Of a stretch of DNA of 64,000 nucleotides, positions 47,076-57,828 are shown piece after piece; the first letter of the stretch is position 1, and each line of letters opens with the position of its first letter. The stretch comes from Chloromonas sp. AAM2. Its lineage: Eukaryota; Chlorophyta; Chlorophyceae; Chlamydomonadales; Chlamydomonadaceae. Where the stretch lies: assembly GCA_004335635.1 (NCBI GenBank), contig QAXH01005413.1:1-64000 (forward strand). The letters run 5' to 3'. The translations under genes and the position numbers were made by a program. The notes beneath the pieces are model-generated. The model searched no databases, had not been told where the DNA came from, and worked only from the letters and a program-made list of their open reading frames with translations.

Positions 47076-50000
47076 CTAGTTGTTGTGTGGCCGGCCCGCG
47101 CTGGCGGGTGCGGGGCTCTGGCTGCGGGACGCGTCCCGACGCGCCCTCCGGCTCTCGAAGAGCTCCAACCTGTCCTGTTTGGCCATTTGCATGAGCCGAG
47201 AGAAGGCGGGCCGGTCGATCGTCACCTTGGGCTGCTTTCGGGGGCCTGCGCGGAGGACGGGCAGACAGACGGCGATTGGCGGATGGAGGCAATGCCTGGG
47301 GTAGGGCAAAACGGAAAAAGTAAGAAACCGAATACGCAGCTGGTGATAAGATGTAATTCTTGTCATGCATTTGATTAGAGAAGAGCACCTGAGTTGTGCA
47401 CCAAAACAACGTTTCCATCTACTCAACGCTGGGTGTGGCGAGTGGCAGGGGGGCGCCACGGCCTACTTCTCAGGTTTTAAATTAATCCAAGTTACCACTC
47501 ACTGACTGATTCAATCCCGTGCACCAAAGCACCCACTCACCGTTGGTCCCGTTAGTGGTTGGTTGTGTCGGTTGACCCCGCGCCTGCTCCGCGGCTACCA
47601 CGGCCTCGTCCGCCCGCGCCTCACGCAACGCTGCGGATAGATGGATGCACCCAACTCAAGCCCGGATAATGGAATGGTCAAGCCCCACCTTTGCTGACGC
47701 TTTGTCTGTTCCATTGACCTAGCGGCGGTTGACGCAGCAGGTAACATGCTTTGCTGTTCTGCACATTTTGTCAGTTTTGGATGTGCGGTTGTTCAACCAT
47801 CTGTCCCTGGGAGTCTGGTCAAGGGTGTTCTTGCGCTGATCTGAGAAAATAGACCAATGTGCGAGATGATGGAAAGCTGTGAACGATGCTAGCGCAAACA
47901 CTGGCACGGACTCACCCGCTGGCACGGACCTACCCGCTGGCACGGACCTACCCGCTGGCACGGACCTACCCGCTGGCACGGTGTCCTGTATGGCGCACTC
48001 CTCCTCGCCGCACAGGAGCGACTCGAGCTCAGGAACCCCCAGCTCGCCCGACCCCGCGCGGTCTATGGCCTCAAACACCCTGCACCCCGGCAGCGAGATG
48101 CGCAATGCACCAGATGCATGTTGTCCATGTTGTCTTTGTAACCTTCCTAACCTTCGTAATTTTTGTAACCTTCCTGTTGTCTTCCTAACCTCTTCTTTGA
48201 CAAGATCTGTTAAAAACGTGTTAGTTGTTTTTGTGTTTGTTGTTGAGCGAGGTGCACGTTGATTCAAATGCCGAGGTCACGTAGACAGAGCCACCTGTTA
48301 GCCTGGTGCACTGAAGGGCGCATGCGCATAACTCCACCCCCTTGTTGTTGTCTTCTCACATCCGTGTCGATGCGCGCAATGCGCACAAGGGATGCGTACC
48401 CCAAGTCCGGGACAAAGGAACTCAAAGTCAGTCCAACTGAGTCAGTCATAAGGCTGTCATGTGTGTTGCATGCGTGAACTGAGTGCGTGAACCAAGCATA
48501 AAACACCCCTTACTGGTGTAATCGCTTCACCAATCACTCCCAGCCTGTCATGACACTGATATCCGGGCCTGGTGGATTGCGTTTGGCTGTATCGCGCAAA
48601 TGCAACTCAGCTTAACATCTCTCATCAACAGTATACTCCACCTTAACATCACCTCATCAACAATACACTTTTTTCGATTGCAAAACGCCTCAACTGCACA
48701 CCCCCTCAATCATACTCCCCTTCGCAGTTATTCGCAGTACGCACCTGTTTACGAGCTGCTCCCACTCCTCTGACTCCTGCACTTCGCCCCAATCTGTGAG
48801 CGCTGCCAGCCACTGCACCACACCACAGGGCACACCAGGTTCAAGGAGTTAGGGCAAAAGAAGCCCTCAGATGGCTTTGCTGTATCCAATGGATGGGATG
48901 GGGCGACACGTTGGCATGAAGCAATGCGCCCATGGAGCGGCAGTGGAGGGTCACAGCCAAAGGCAACCCAGGCATACAAATATGATACCAGAAGGGGCCT
49001 GGTCGAAAAGGGGCAGAGCGGGTTGAAGGGATTGAGGCACAGCAAATGAGTGGCTGCTGGCAATGTCTTGCCGCTTCCGCTTGATGTCTGTCGCCTCTGT
49101 TGCATAAATTGGACAGCTGATTGTCCACTAGCATATGCCTTTTCACATCAGCTGAACTGATAAACGCACGCACTACACAGCAGTCTTAACCAGGTGATGG
49201 TGGGGGTTTCAGACTGAGCAGCAGCAGTCCCTCAGCATGCAAGACTGATGGTACATGGAGAGTGAGCATTCTGTTCGGCTTGTCGGACGATAGAGGTGTA
49301 GATAGATGCATCAGAATGTTCTAGAATGCTAACAGGGGGTGCTGAGGGTGCTAATGTCCACTAGGAAAATCATAGCAGACTTGCTAGCCAGTGCAATTGT
49401 CAACTTTGATGTCGGTCTTGGTGACCTGAGGGTATCAGCACGCTGTTGGCTCTGTATGGTGTAGATTGGCAAAGTGGCTACGGATTTGTGCTAACCATGC
49501 TAATGTCCGGCTAGAACGTTGCCAGCTGGTGCTTATAGTACCGTCCACTGGTAGCACCCCTGCTACCTGTACCGGCTAACCCTAGCACACACACTATCTG
49601 ATGTACTCACTCATTCAACCCTGGGACTGACCTCATTGCCATCCATGTTTCCATCCTCGTCGATGGAGAAGCTTGACAGAAGCTGCCTGATTTCAACGCC
49701 ACTCAGCTGCCACTGACCGTTGTTGAGGACCTCAACCACCTGAACAGACATAGAAATGGCATGTGAGCCTGGGAGCGTGCTGCCGGGGTTTGCACCAACC
49801 ACAGTCAAACAGCCACGCACTATCACACAGTTGGTCACACACTGCCACGAAGTGCACATATACACAGTGTCCCACAGTCACAGAAACGTGTGAATAGACA
49901 TTTCCATGGTCGTGAAGCTGACATCCATCCTATATCAATACAGATACACAGTTAGCTTCGGCCCAGCCCACTAGCTGTGCACATGCCTCACATCGGCCAT

Positions 50001-53000
50001 TATACCTTTTGGTAAGGAATCTTATAGCCGGTTTGCAAGCTGTTGGCAGTTGCTTCGGTTTGGGAGGTGGTTGAGGCGGTTGTGTCCACAGCAGCCCTGC
50101 TTAGGGTGTCCCGCAGGTTGGCCAGGATGGTTGGATCATAGGCTGTCATGAAGGAAGCCACCTTGGATAATGATACCTGTTTGAGCCTGGATACAAGAAG
50201 AAAATCAGGCAATCGGTTCAGAATGGATTGAATGGTGTTGCCAGACAACTAGAAACACATGGTGTTGTTGACGTGTTAGCTGGCTGACAACATGATGCCA
50301 GAGCCCAAGTCAAACCAGATTTGCAACTGGAATCAAAACGGTTGCAGCTCAGTGTAGCTGACTGAGTCCTTCTGTCATCAAGGGACGTTTGATAATTGAG
50401 GTTGATAACTTGCGTTGTCCTGGATTGGACTGCACTCGCGTCTGCTGTTGCAAGTCGGTCTTATTCTGAGACCTTCGTCACCCCACGCACAGTTGTACTA
50501 TACAGGTAGCTAGCCAAGCACAGGTGGTTATGAGTTGTAACTGAAAGACTGCTCGTATCAACTCCACCTACTTAGCATAAGTGCCATAACGTTGCAACCG
50601 CTGAACCAGGGAGTCATCCAAAAGCGGGTCCAACCGTCCAACTGCTTGCCCAACCGCTTGCCCAACCGCCGCTCCAACCGCCGCTCCAACTGCTGCTCCA
50701 ACCGCCATGTCAACTGCCGCCCCCAATGCTGCACCAACTGCCACGACACTTGTGGCAGCCATGGCGGCTTGGTTGTTATCTAGGTCCGCCAGCCAAGGAT
50801 GTTGTAACGCTTGCGCTGCTGTAGGCCGAAGTGCTGCAATACCAGATGTAACAACGGACAGAATTGTTGCATGTTGCTACCAGTGAATCTCCAGCATGCA
50901 AGGATCGTGCAGCTTAGTTTGCTGGGTGATGTTGCGTGATAAAGAATCGTCAGTATACCCATGCAAGCAGCTTCTTGCTACCCATGCGTGCCCATGACGC
51001 ATGCCATACAGGCAGCGCCTTTGCTGCTCAAGCCGGGCAAAGACGGTATCCATTATTGTCTCAGGCATGGCTTGCTGGCGTCCATGTGCATGTGGGGCTC
51101 TATGATCATCAACACAGCAACCATAATCTTGTTAGCTGCCTTCAACATTGCCAAGGATGTCTCCACTGTGCCATTGTGGAATGACTACACAGAGTGCTGA
51201 CAGTGCTAATGTCCGGACACCCTAGCCACATGGCCAGCAGACTGAATGCGTACAGTCACGGCTGGTGCTGAATGGTGTTAGAACGGTGCTACAACACGTG
51301 CTCAGTATACAGGCTAATCCTAGCACGCCACCCTGTTCTGATGCTACGTTATGAACATTAGAGTCGAAAGTCATGACAGCCTGTTCGTCCAACCATGCAT
51401 CAAGGCCATAAGACGGGACAGAGATGGCGCATTCTTGTAACTGATGACTTCACATTTTGTGAGCGACTTGTAACTGATTTCGTAACTGACACCACAGCCC
51501 ATTCGCACCTGCCTCACGCGTCAGCAGTTTCTGCACCAAGTCTTTGGCGTCGGGAGTAATGATATCCCAGGGCGGAGACTCAAAGTCAAGTTCTGAGTAG
51601 AGAATCGCTGCGAAGATGTCCTTATTAGTCAGCTTTGCACGCGACAGGTATAGGTCCGATGCTAACGGGCCACCCTCTTCACTGCAAAAGAAAAAGCAAA
51701 GCGATAGAAATCATCACATCATTGAGCGAGCAGCTAACAGTCAATCAGTAAATGTTGGCGCCTTGTCGCAAACACAGTGCAATGCACAGTGACATGTGCG
51801 AAAGCGTTTGTCCAGAGTCCTATACACTGCCTTGGGACTCAAAACACGCATAGCACTACAATTGCCTTGGTTTCTGTGCTGGTCTGCCACAATTCCAGAG
51901 CCCTCTGCCGGCGCATGACAATCGTTTCAACCATGCTGTGAACATCTTATCGGGTCTAGCACACGGACCCTCCATGCAGTGGTCCGTACGGTCGATGAGC
52001 CTTGTGTGCGTGTGGTGGTGCTACGCGGGCGCCTGGAAACCGCTCCAACCAGAACGTGTTAACCACCAATCGGCCACCATCGCTGTCATCACTGCACGCA
52101 CCTTGTGAAAGGCAGGCGTGCAGCCAGTAGCTGGTAGGCTATGACGCCCGCACTCCACACGTCCGTTTTCAAACCGTACCGCTTCCGCAGTACCTCCGGA
52201 GAGCAGTACACAGGGGTGCCTAAACAGGTGTGACCGGTGCGCAAATCATCGGACAAGCACAATTATCACAGCAGGTACTGCGACTGTCGTCATACCCAGA
52301 TTTTCGAAAGCCTTAATAACACCGCAGTTCTTGATTCCCAGCCGAGGCATGGATCCTTTCTTCATGATCAAGACAGATTTCAGCGGTGTCAAACGGAAGA
52401 ATCACAGAACCTTTCTTTGAGACCAAGATACGTTCCAGCTGTGCCAACAATCCAGACTGAATCCGTTGTGAAACTCTTCAAGGCTCAGCAAAGAGCCCAA
52501 TGCAAAACACCCAGTGCTTCACCTGCTCTGTCGTTAAGCTCCTCTCCTTCCACGCAATATTCAGCAATTCCAAAGTCAATCATTTTGAGGGGCGCATTGG
52601 GGGAGTCGTCCAGAAAGAGGAAATTCTCTGGCTGCAGTTACAACCACAGTTTCAGTTAGTCCAGCTGGAGAAACTGAAATCCAGTGATTCTCATACACGC
52701 TGTGACGTAGGCTGTGCCAAGGTGAGCAGTGCCACTCTGGGCCTCCCTACCAGCAAACATGCATGTGCCCCTAAGGTTGAAATGCTGTACTGCGATGGTG
52801 CCCACTTGTCGGATAGACGAGCATGGAAGGCAACCGTTCTGGTGCTGCTGACAAACGAACTCAACCAACGCCAACTAAGTAACTGACTCAACCAACTCGC
52901 CTTAACGTCTCTGATGACCACTCCTCGTGAGTGGCACTGCAAAACAGTAAGCAAGATGCGTACAGGGTGTGTCACGGAATCAGGCCTTGATTAAACAGCA

Positions 53001-56000
53001 GTTTGCTTTCGAGCCTGCATAACCTTTGTCCTCTGAGCTGAGCAGTGTTGGCATCATACCCTGACCAGGCAGCCAGATGTCCATGTGTGCAGAACAGGCT
53101 GTGTTCAATTCAACAGTTTTCATTCAACGGTAGGTGTGATGATGTGTGAGTGGAAAGCCAGCAAAACAAAACAACCGGCTACATTACCATCCTACCCTAC
53201 CCGACTCTACCTAACCATACCCTTACAAAACACGAGCATAAATCCTACTTGAGCCACAGCACACATCACACCCCCTCGACAAGCCTACATTGGTCACAGG
53301 TCGCGTCACCCCTGTGTACTCACTGAACTGCCGCCTAAACTAGAGATCACTAGTTCATTGTTTGCCACAAGCCTTCTAAAGCAGTGCTCGCATCACTTAG
53401 TGGTGCAGGCTTTGACAATTATCACTTTTTACCCTGCCCTTACCCTTACTCTACCTTTACCCTACCCTTACCCTACCTTTACCCTAACTTTACGCTGCCC
53501 CAAGCCTACCTGGGCCACAGCACGCAGCACCTCCCGTACGAGCCGGGCTGCTTGTCGCTCGCTGTACGCCCCCCGTTTGATGCGTTTCCTGCAAAGTTGG
53601 TTGGGTCAGTTACAGAGTCGGTTGGAGCCACGTGAAACTGTTGGAGAACGAGGAGCCTCGCCCCTGCCACGTGTGCTGAGATACCGCACATCATCCATAC
53701 CAGCATGCACCAAGCAATCCATCTGAGACTTGGCATTCAAATGCCGGCCGGCCGCATGTTGGGCCACATGCTAACAATTCAAATGCCGACCCAGTGATCC
53801 TCGGATCATAGCAACGCAAGCCATCTCGGCCGTCATTCAGCGCGCTACCATGGCTGATCTACCACACAAGGTGGCACTGCAGCAGTAAGCAAATCACTTC
53901 TCACCCAAGGTGGAGATGCAGGAACCTGTCGGCAGGCCCAGGGAACTCACTGGCAGGCCCACAGGCATTGTGTTAAGCTCCGCTTTAAGATTGAATGTAA
54001 ATGACTTGTGTTCGTTCTTGTAAAAAAAACTGATTGCGAACGGCCACGTGTCAGCTTGGGTTCAGTTGTGAATAATAAATCAAAAAAAAAGATGTTTGCC
54101 AGTTCTGGGACAGTTTCCAAGAATAGCACTGGAACCAGTGTGGCAGCAGGGATAAGGTGACGACCTCGTGGATTTGGACTGTGGGTGTGGGCAGAGAGAG
54201 TATTTATTACGTCTGCACCAGTGTGACCTGACACTGAAGTGTGCTGTTGATGTGTGAACTGGTACACGTCCAGTCAGAGTAATAGTAGGCATCAGAACTC
54301 GGTAATGTAAGTCGCCACCAAGTGCTCCAGTTGCCTCACTCTCTTCAGCATGCTCGTGTGCTGCGCTCGCAGACGCCCCACAGCCTGTCTCCTGTGTTTT
54401 GATATATTGCATTGTGTGGTGGTCAGGAGGGCCGTCAGCACGGTACGAGTAGTGCACACATGTAATGCACAGGCTGGTACGACCTCAGAGAATTGCATGT
54501 TCTCAATTTGTCTCGGCGCACGTTCTGATGTTGTGCGGTCGTGTTGCCTTGTGTCGCACAGCCAAGATCCGCTGGAACGGGGATTGCAACAACTGGGACC
54601 CCTCAAGGCAGACCTCCGGAAGCTGTTCGAGCGCCACACTACACCAGTCAAGCGTGGCTGGCCGCAGCGCATGTCACAGGACAGTGAGCTTACGGATGGC
54701 CTTGGCATTCCACCTCAGCTGGTCTATGCACCTGGCCAGTCCAGTCCACTGCCTAAGCTGAGAAATCAGATTGAGCAGTGGGACAGGAAGGGTTGGCAGT
54801 GAGGATTGCGTTGAGTTGTGAATAATAAATTATGTTGATTTCCAGGACGACCTTGAATATCATCCAGTCCCAATCAAGCCAACCACAAAAAGGCAACCAC
54901 GCGCCCACCCACCCACGTGGTCTCAACGACCCACCCACCCACGTAGCCTCAACCACCTACCACAGTTCCCCTCCAGTGCACAGCTGCATGACTATGTCCA
55001 CACACTTATCATCCTCGAAGGCACCTTGAAGGTGCACCACGTTTAACGACCTGTGGAACACATGACAACGACAGTGTGACCACGTGGCAGTGCAATGACT
55101 CACGTGGCCCTGGCAATGATCACGTGGCAGTGCCTGGAGTCACGTGGTCTGACATTGATCATGTAGCAGTGCCCCAATGACAAGCACGTGAGGGATGTTG
55201 CAGGGCACCAATGGTATGGCACAACAAAGCCTGTTTGAGGTTTTGCTTGACTCTCATCTGCAGACAACAGCCCTTGCGTGCATCATGCAGTGTCCATGTA
55301 CCAAAAGCCAACTATCCACGAACTGCCAGTAACCACCTTACCTGCCCATGTGCTTGTACATATCCACTTCATGCTGAATGCGTCTTACAAAGTTCTGCTC
55401 CAAGTAGGAGCCAAACTTCTTCTTGACAATGGTTTTGACGGCAAATCTGCATGCCAGGCAGAGGTGACATGCATGACGTATGCAGAGCGGCTGGATCATG
55501 TCATGTCAAAACATTAATCACTGTCGAAATGTACGGCTGAGGTGTGTGCAGGCTTCAGAATTCTGGACGTGTGATCTGGGAGCAAACTGTAAACCAACCA
55601 ACAAGACAAGAAGCTCACTCTTGCTTGCTCTACTATTTGCACACATGCATGCTTTGCCCCAAACTTGCTGTGCCAGCCTGCCCATGCATCTGTTCTCTGC
55701 ATGCACACATGTACTGCGCTTCATGCATTGATGAAAAGGTTGCAGCCTGTGACAGCCATTCCTTGCTCACAACAGGTCTTCCTCTGCCATGTGTCTCATT
55801 TGCTCCATGCGCACTGGCAACCCACCAACCATGCAGCTGGTCGTCACTATGCCGGTGTTTGCCCACACACACCGTTTGCTCAAAGTCTGCAATATCCGCC
55901 AACATATGTGTTCCCTTCAGCCCATGCTTGAAAGGCCCTACACTGACCGTCATGTCACACATGCATGCACTCGCATGGTCGTTCCGCGCGCACGTGAACA

Positions 56001-56324
56001 TTGCCCATGCCCAAGCAGTGCTCAAGCGTACCATGCAGCTTCGTTCTTAGTACAGACTCCCAAGCACCCTCCCAAATACCCCCTTTGTGCACTCCCATGC
56101 ACACCTCCATGTACAATTCCATGTGCATGGGAGTTCTCATGCGCACTCCCATGCGCACTCCCATGCGCACTCCCATGCGCACTCCCAAGCGCACTCCCAA
56201 GCGCACTCCCATGCACACTCACTGTGTGCCCGTGGCTCGTTCTGTGCACACATACACACTGCCGAAACTGCCGGATCCAAGGTATTCAGAAACCTCATAT
56301 AGCTCGTCAAAATTTGTGGCAAAC
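47076..56324 (-). CDS. Calcium-dependent protein kinase-like Ser/Thr kinase with degenerate EF-hands (5' end unresolved)
   Basis: Minus-strand exons: 56324-56223, 55446-55342, 55050-54961, 53588-53510, 52936-52901, 52631-52523, 52219-52102, 51681-51509, 50833-50572, 50186-50006, 49739-49632, 48812-48745, 48079-47970, 47630-47541 and 47245-47076; all join in phase, about 600 residues. Kinase landmarks in order: [14 protein letters not shown] (catalytic Lys), HEVDMY (helix C Glu), IRDVKPENF (catalytic loop), [30 protein letters not shown] and [11 protein letters not shown]. An Ala/Val/Gly repeat insert follows. The C-terminus holds EF-hand-like loops [12 protein letters not shown] and [16 protein letters not shown] in the order typical of CDPKs; most loops lack key acidic residues. 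The HRD His is Ile. The 12-residue catalytic-loop exon ends at a GC donor. The first listed exon starts in mid-codon, so at least one 5' exon lies in 56325-57828. Plant CDPKs decode calcium signals. Confidence 0.9.
47901..47983. repeat. 18-bp minisatellite carrying repeated 5' splice sites
   Basis: Four units of CTGGCACGGACCTACCCG plus a partial unit. On the minus strand, units at 47919, 47937 and 47955 contain G|GTAGGT and the unit at 47901 contains G|GTGAGT. It overlaps the 3' end of the kinase exon 48079-47970. Confidence 0.9.
53431..53495. repeat. CCCTTA/CCCTAC pyrimidine-rich repeat in kinase intron
   Basis: Irregular units of ACCCTTACCCTACCTTT occur just downstream (in gene direction) of the exon 53588-53510. 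It resembles degenerate telomere-like repeats but is not a clean CCCTAAA or CCCTAAAA array. Confidence 0.6.
54075..54150 (+). repeat. Dispersed repeat family R2, copy in kinase intron
   Basis: An A-run is followed by GATGTTTGCCAGTTCTGGGA, CAGTTTCCAAGAATAGCACT and GGAACCAGTGTGGCAGCAGG. It is the closest match to the copy at 24622. Confidence 0.7.
55081..55190. promoter_or_regulatory. Tandem CACGTG (G-box) array, 20-bp period, in a kinase intron
   Basis: CACGTG begins at 55081, 55101, 55121 and 55141. A degenerate unit (ATGTAG) follows at 55161 and a fifth CACGTG lies at 55185. The four perfect boxes are exactly 20 bases apart within a tandem repeat. It lies in intron 55051-55341, 31 bases upstream (in gene direction) of the exon at 55050. 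CACGTG binds bHLH and bZIP factors in plants; enhancer activity is inferred. Confidence 0.5.
56100..56222. repeat. 12-bp repeat GCGCACTCCCAT at the first kinase donor site
   Basis: About eight units of GC(G/A)CACTCCCA(T/A) run right up to the donor of exon 56324-56223. The donor sequence itself (GTGAGTGTGC) is related to the repeat unit on the minus strand. Confidence 0.8.
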
Positions 56325-57828
56325 CTGTGATCAAGTGTGAGATTCCAAGGCAGATGTGTGAGGCATGGGTGCAAGGCAAAAGGGAACAGCTTTGTACCTT
56401 TATTGCATCAGCTAGTACCTCTTTTGCGAGTCGGTTTCTATGCTTCACTAGTGCAAATTGAGCTGCCAACTGTTGCTAGGCGAAAAGGCCAACTGTTGTT
56501 GGGCGATGCAGGGTCAGTAGGTTCCACCCCCCTTTCCCTCCCTCAAGATGGTCAGGCTGGGGGCGTGCAGATTGGTGTATCAGGTGGCAGGCGGTGCGCA
56601 TGCAAGCCAAGTTCATTCTCATGCTTGCACATGCGCAAACTGATGCCTACCATGCATGCGATGAGCATGTGCTTGTGCTCATGTAATTGTGCAGATGCGT
56701 GTGTGCCTGTGGATATGGATATGAATGCATGTGTGTCTACATGGTTCTGATGTCTTTGTTAGTGTTCGTATTCGTATGACCATATCGCCACGCTCTGCAG
56801 GACCAGACAGTAAGCGTTTGTGTCTGCGAGTGTGCAGATGGAGACAGGCATGCATGCAGGGTGTTCATGTGGTACCATGTGTTCTCATAGCATGCACAGT
56901 CGGGCATGATCATGTCAGAAGCACGTTCATACATTGTACTTAGAGTGAAGACATGATATGCATGACATGCGAATGCATGAAACGTTATGGGCCCACGATC
57001 TTAACAATCTCTGTACTACGCTGGTCATGACAAGTGCGGGCCATGCATGCAATATGGGTGGTGTCGGAAAGTCTGTCTGACACCCACCCAAACTGGCTGA
57101 GTGTACTCAGGCTTCCAGGCACTGCGTATTTTGCATGCGCACGTATAGGGTGTCTGGAATTTTGGAAATATCTGTACGCTGACGACCAGTCTCGACGGGA
57201 GGCGTTTGAGCAGCTTGTCGCAGTTTTGAAACAAAGTGATGGGGCACGACAACAATCAAGTTGCACAGCATGCTTCCATGTCGTTGCTGTGGTGCTAGCT
57301 CGCAACATCGCACTTCCCTGCTCTGGATATGTGATGTGTTTTGACGCCAGGTGAAGTGGTCAAGCTAACGAGAGCCAACGCGCAGGACCCAGAGACGATC
57401 ATACAATCAACATTACAGTGAATTGAAACGTAACGGCGAGATGTCAGATAAAAAGCGCACGTCAACTTCACGCTAAGAAGTCCAAGAATGTCCGCCAAAT
57501 GTACACAAGACGACGGTTGCGGCGAAGCTAATGTACCCGAACCTCTGGTTGTCCAATTGGCAGCACGGTTTGGGCATTCTGACATTGGTCGCTGGATGAC
57601 ATGCATAGCATAAGTTTCTGCGGGGCCTGTGCCAAAGCTAGTGCAGCAGAGCGACACTAACTCAAACACGGAAAAGACACAGCAGTCACTGCTTAAGCGT
57701 GTGTGCATGCTGCCAATCAATGTCACTGTCTAAAAAAGGATTATGCTGGCTGAGAGAGCCCTGCTGAGCATGCAGTTCACATGCCCATACCTAATCACTA
57801 CTGAGATGGCGACTTGTATTAGTACTGA
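56325..57828. other. Region holding the unresolved kinase 5' end and the PCF11 3' flank
   Basis: The first recognised kinase exon needs a donor in phase 2 upstream. A minus-strand open stretch near 56400-56470 (ALVKHRNRLAKE) has donors in phase 0 only. A minus-strand ATG near 57605 begins another open stretch, but a phase-2 join was not proven. On the plus strand, 57140-57260 contains a charged, protein-like frame of unknown nature. Confidence 0.45.

Noticed and set aside
53431..53495. Interstitial telomere repeat
   Set aside because: Units are irregular CCCTTA/CCCTAC words and do not form CCCTAAA or CCCTAAAA arrays.
57295..57726. 144-codon minus-strand ORF as a kinase 5' exon
   Set aside because: No donor in the required phase was found and the composition is not coding-like.
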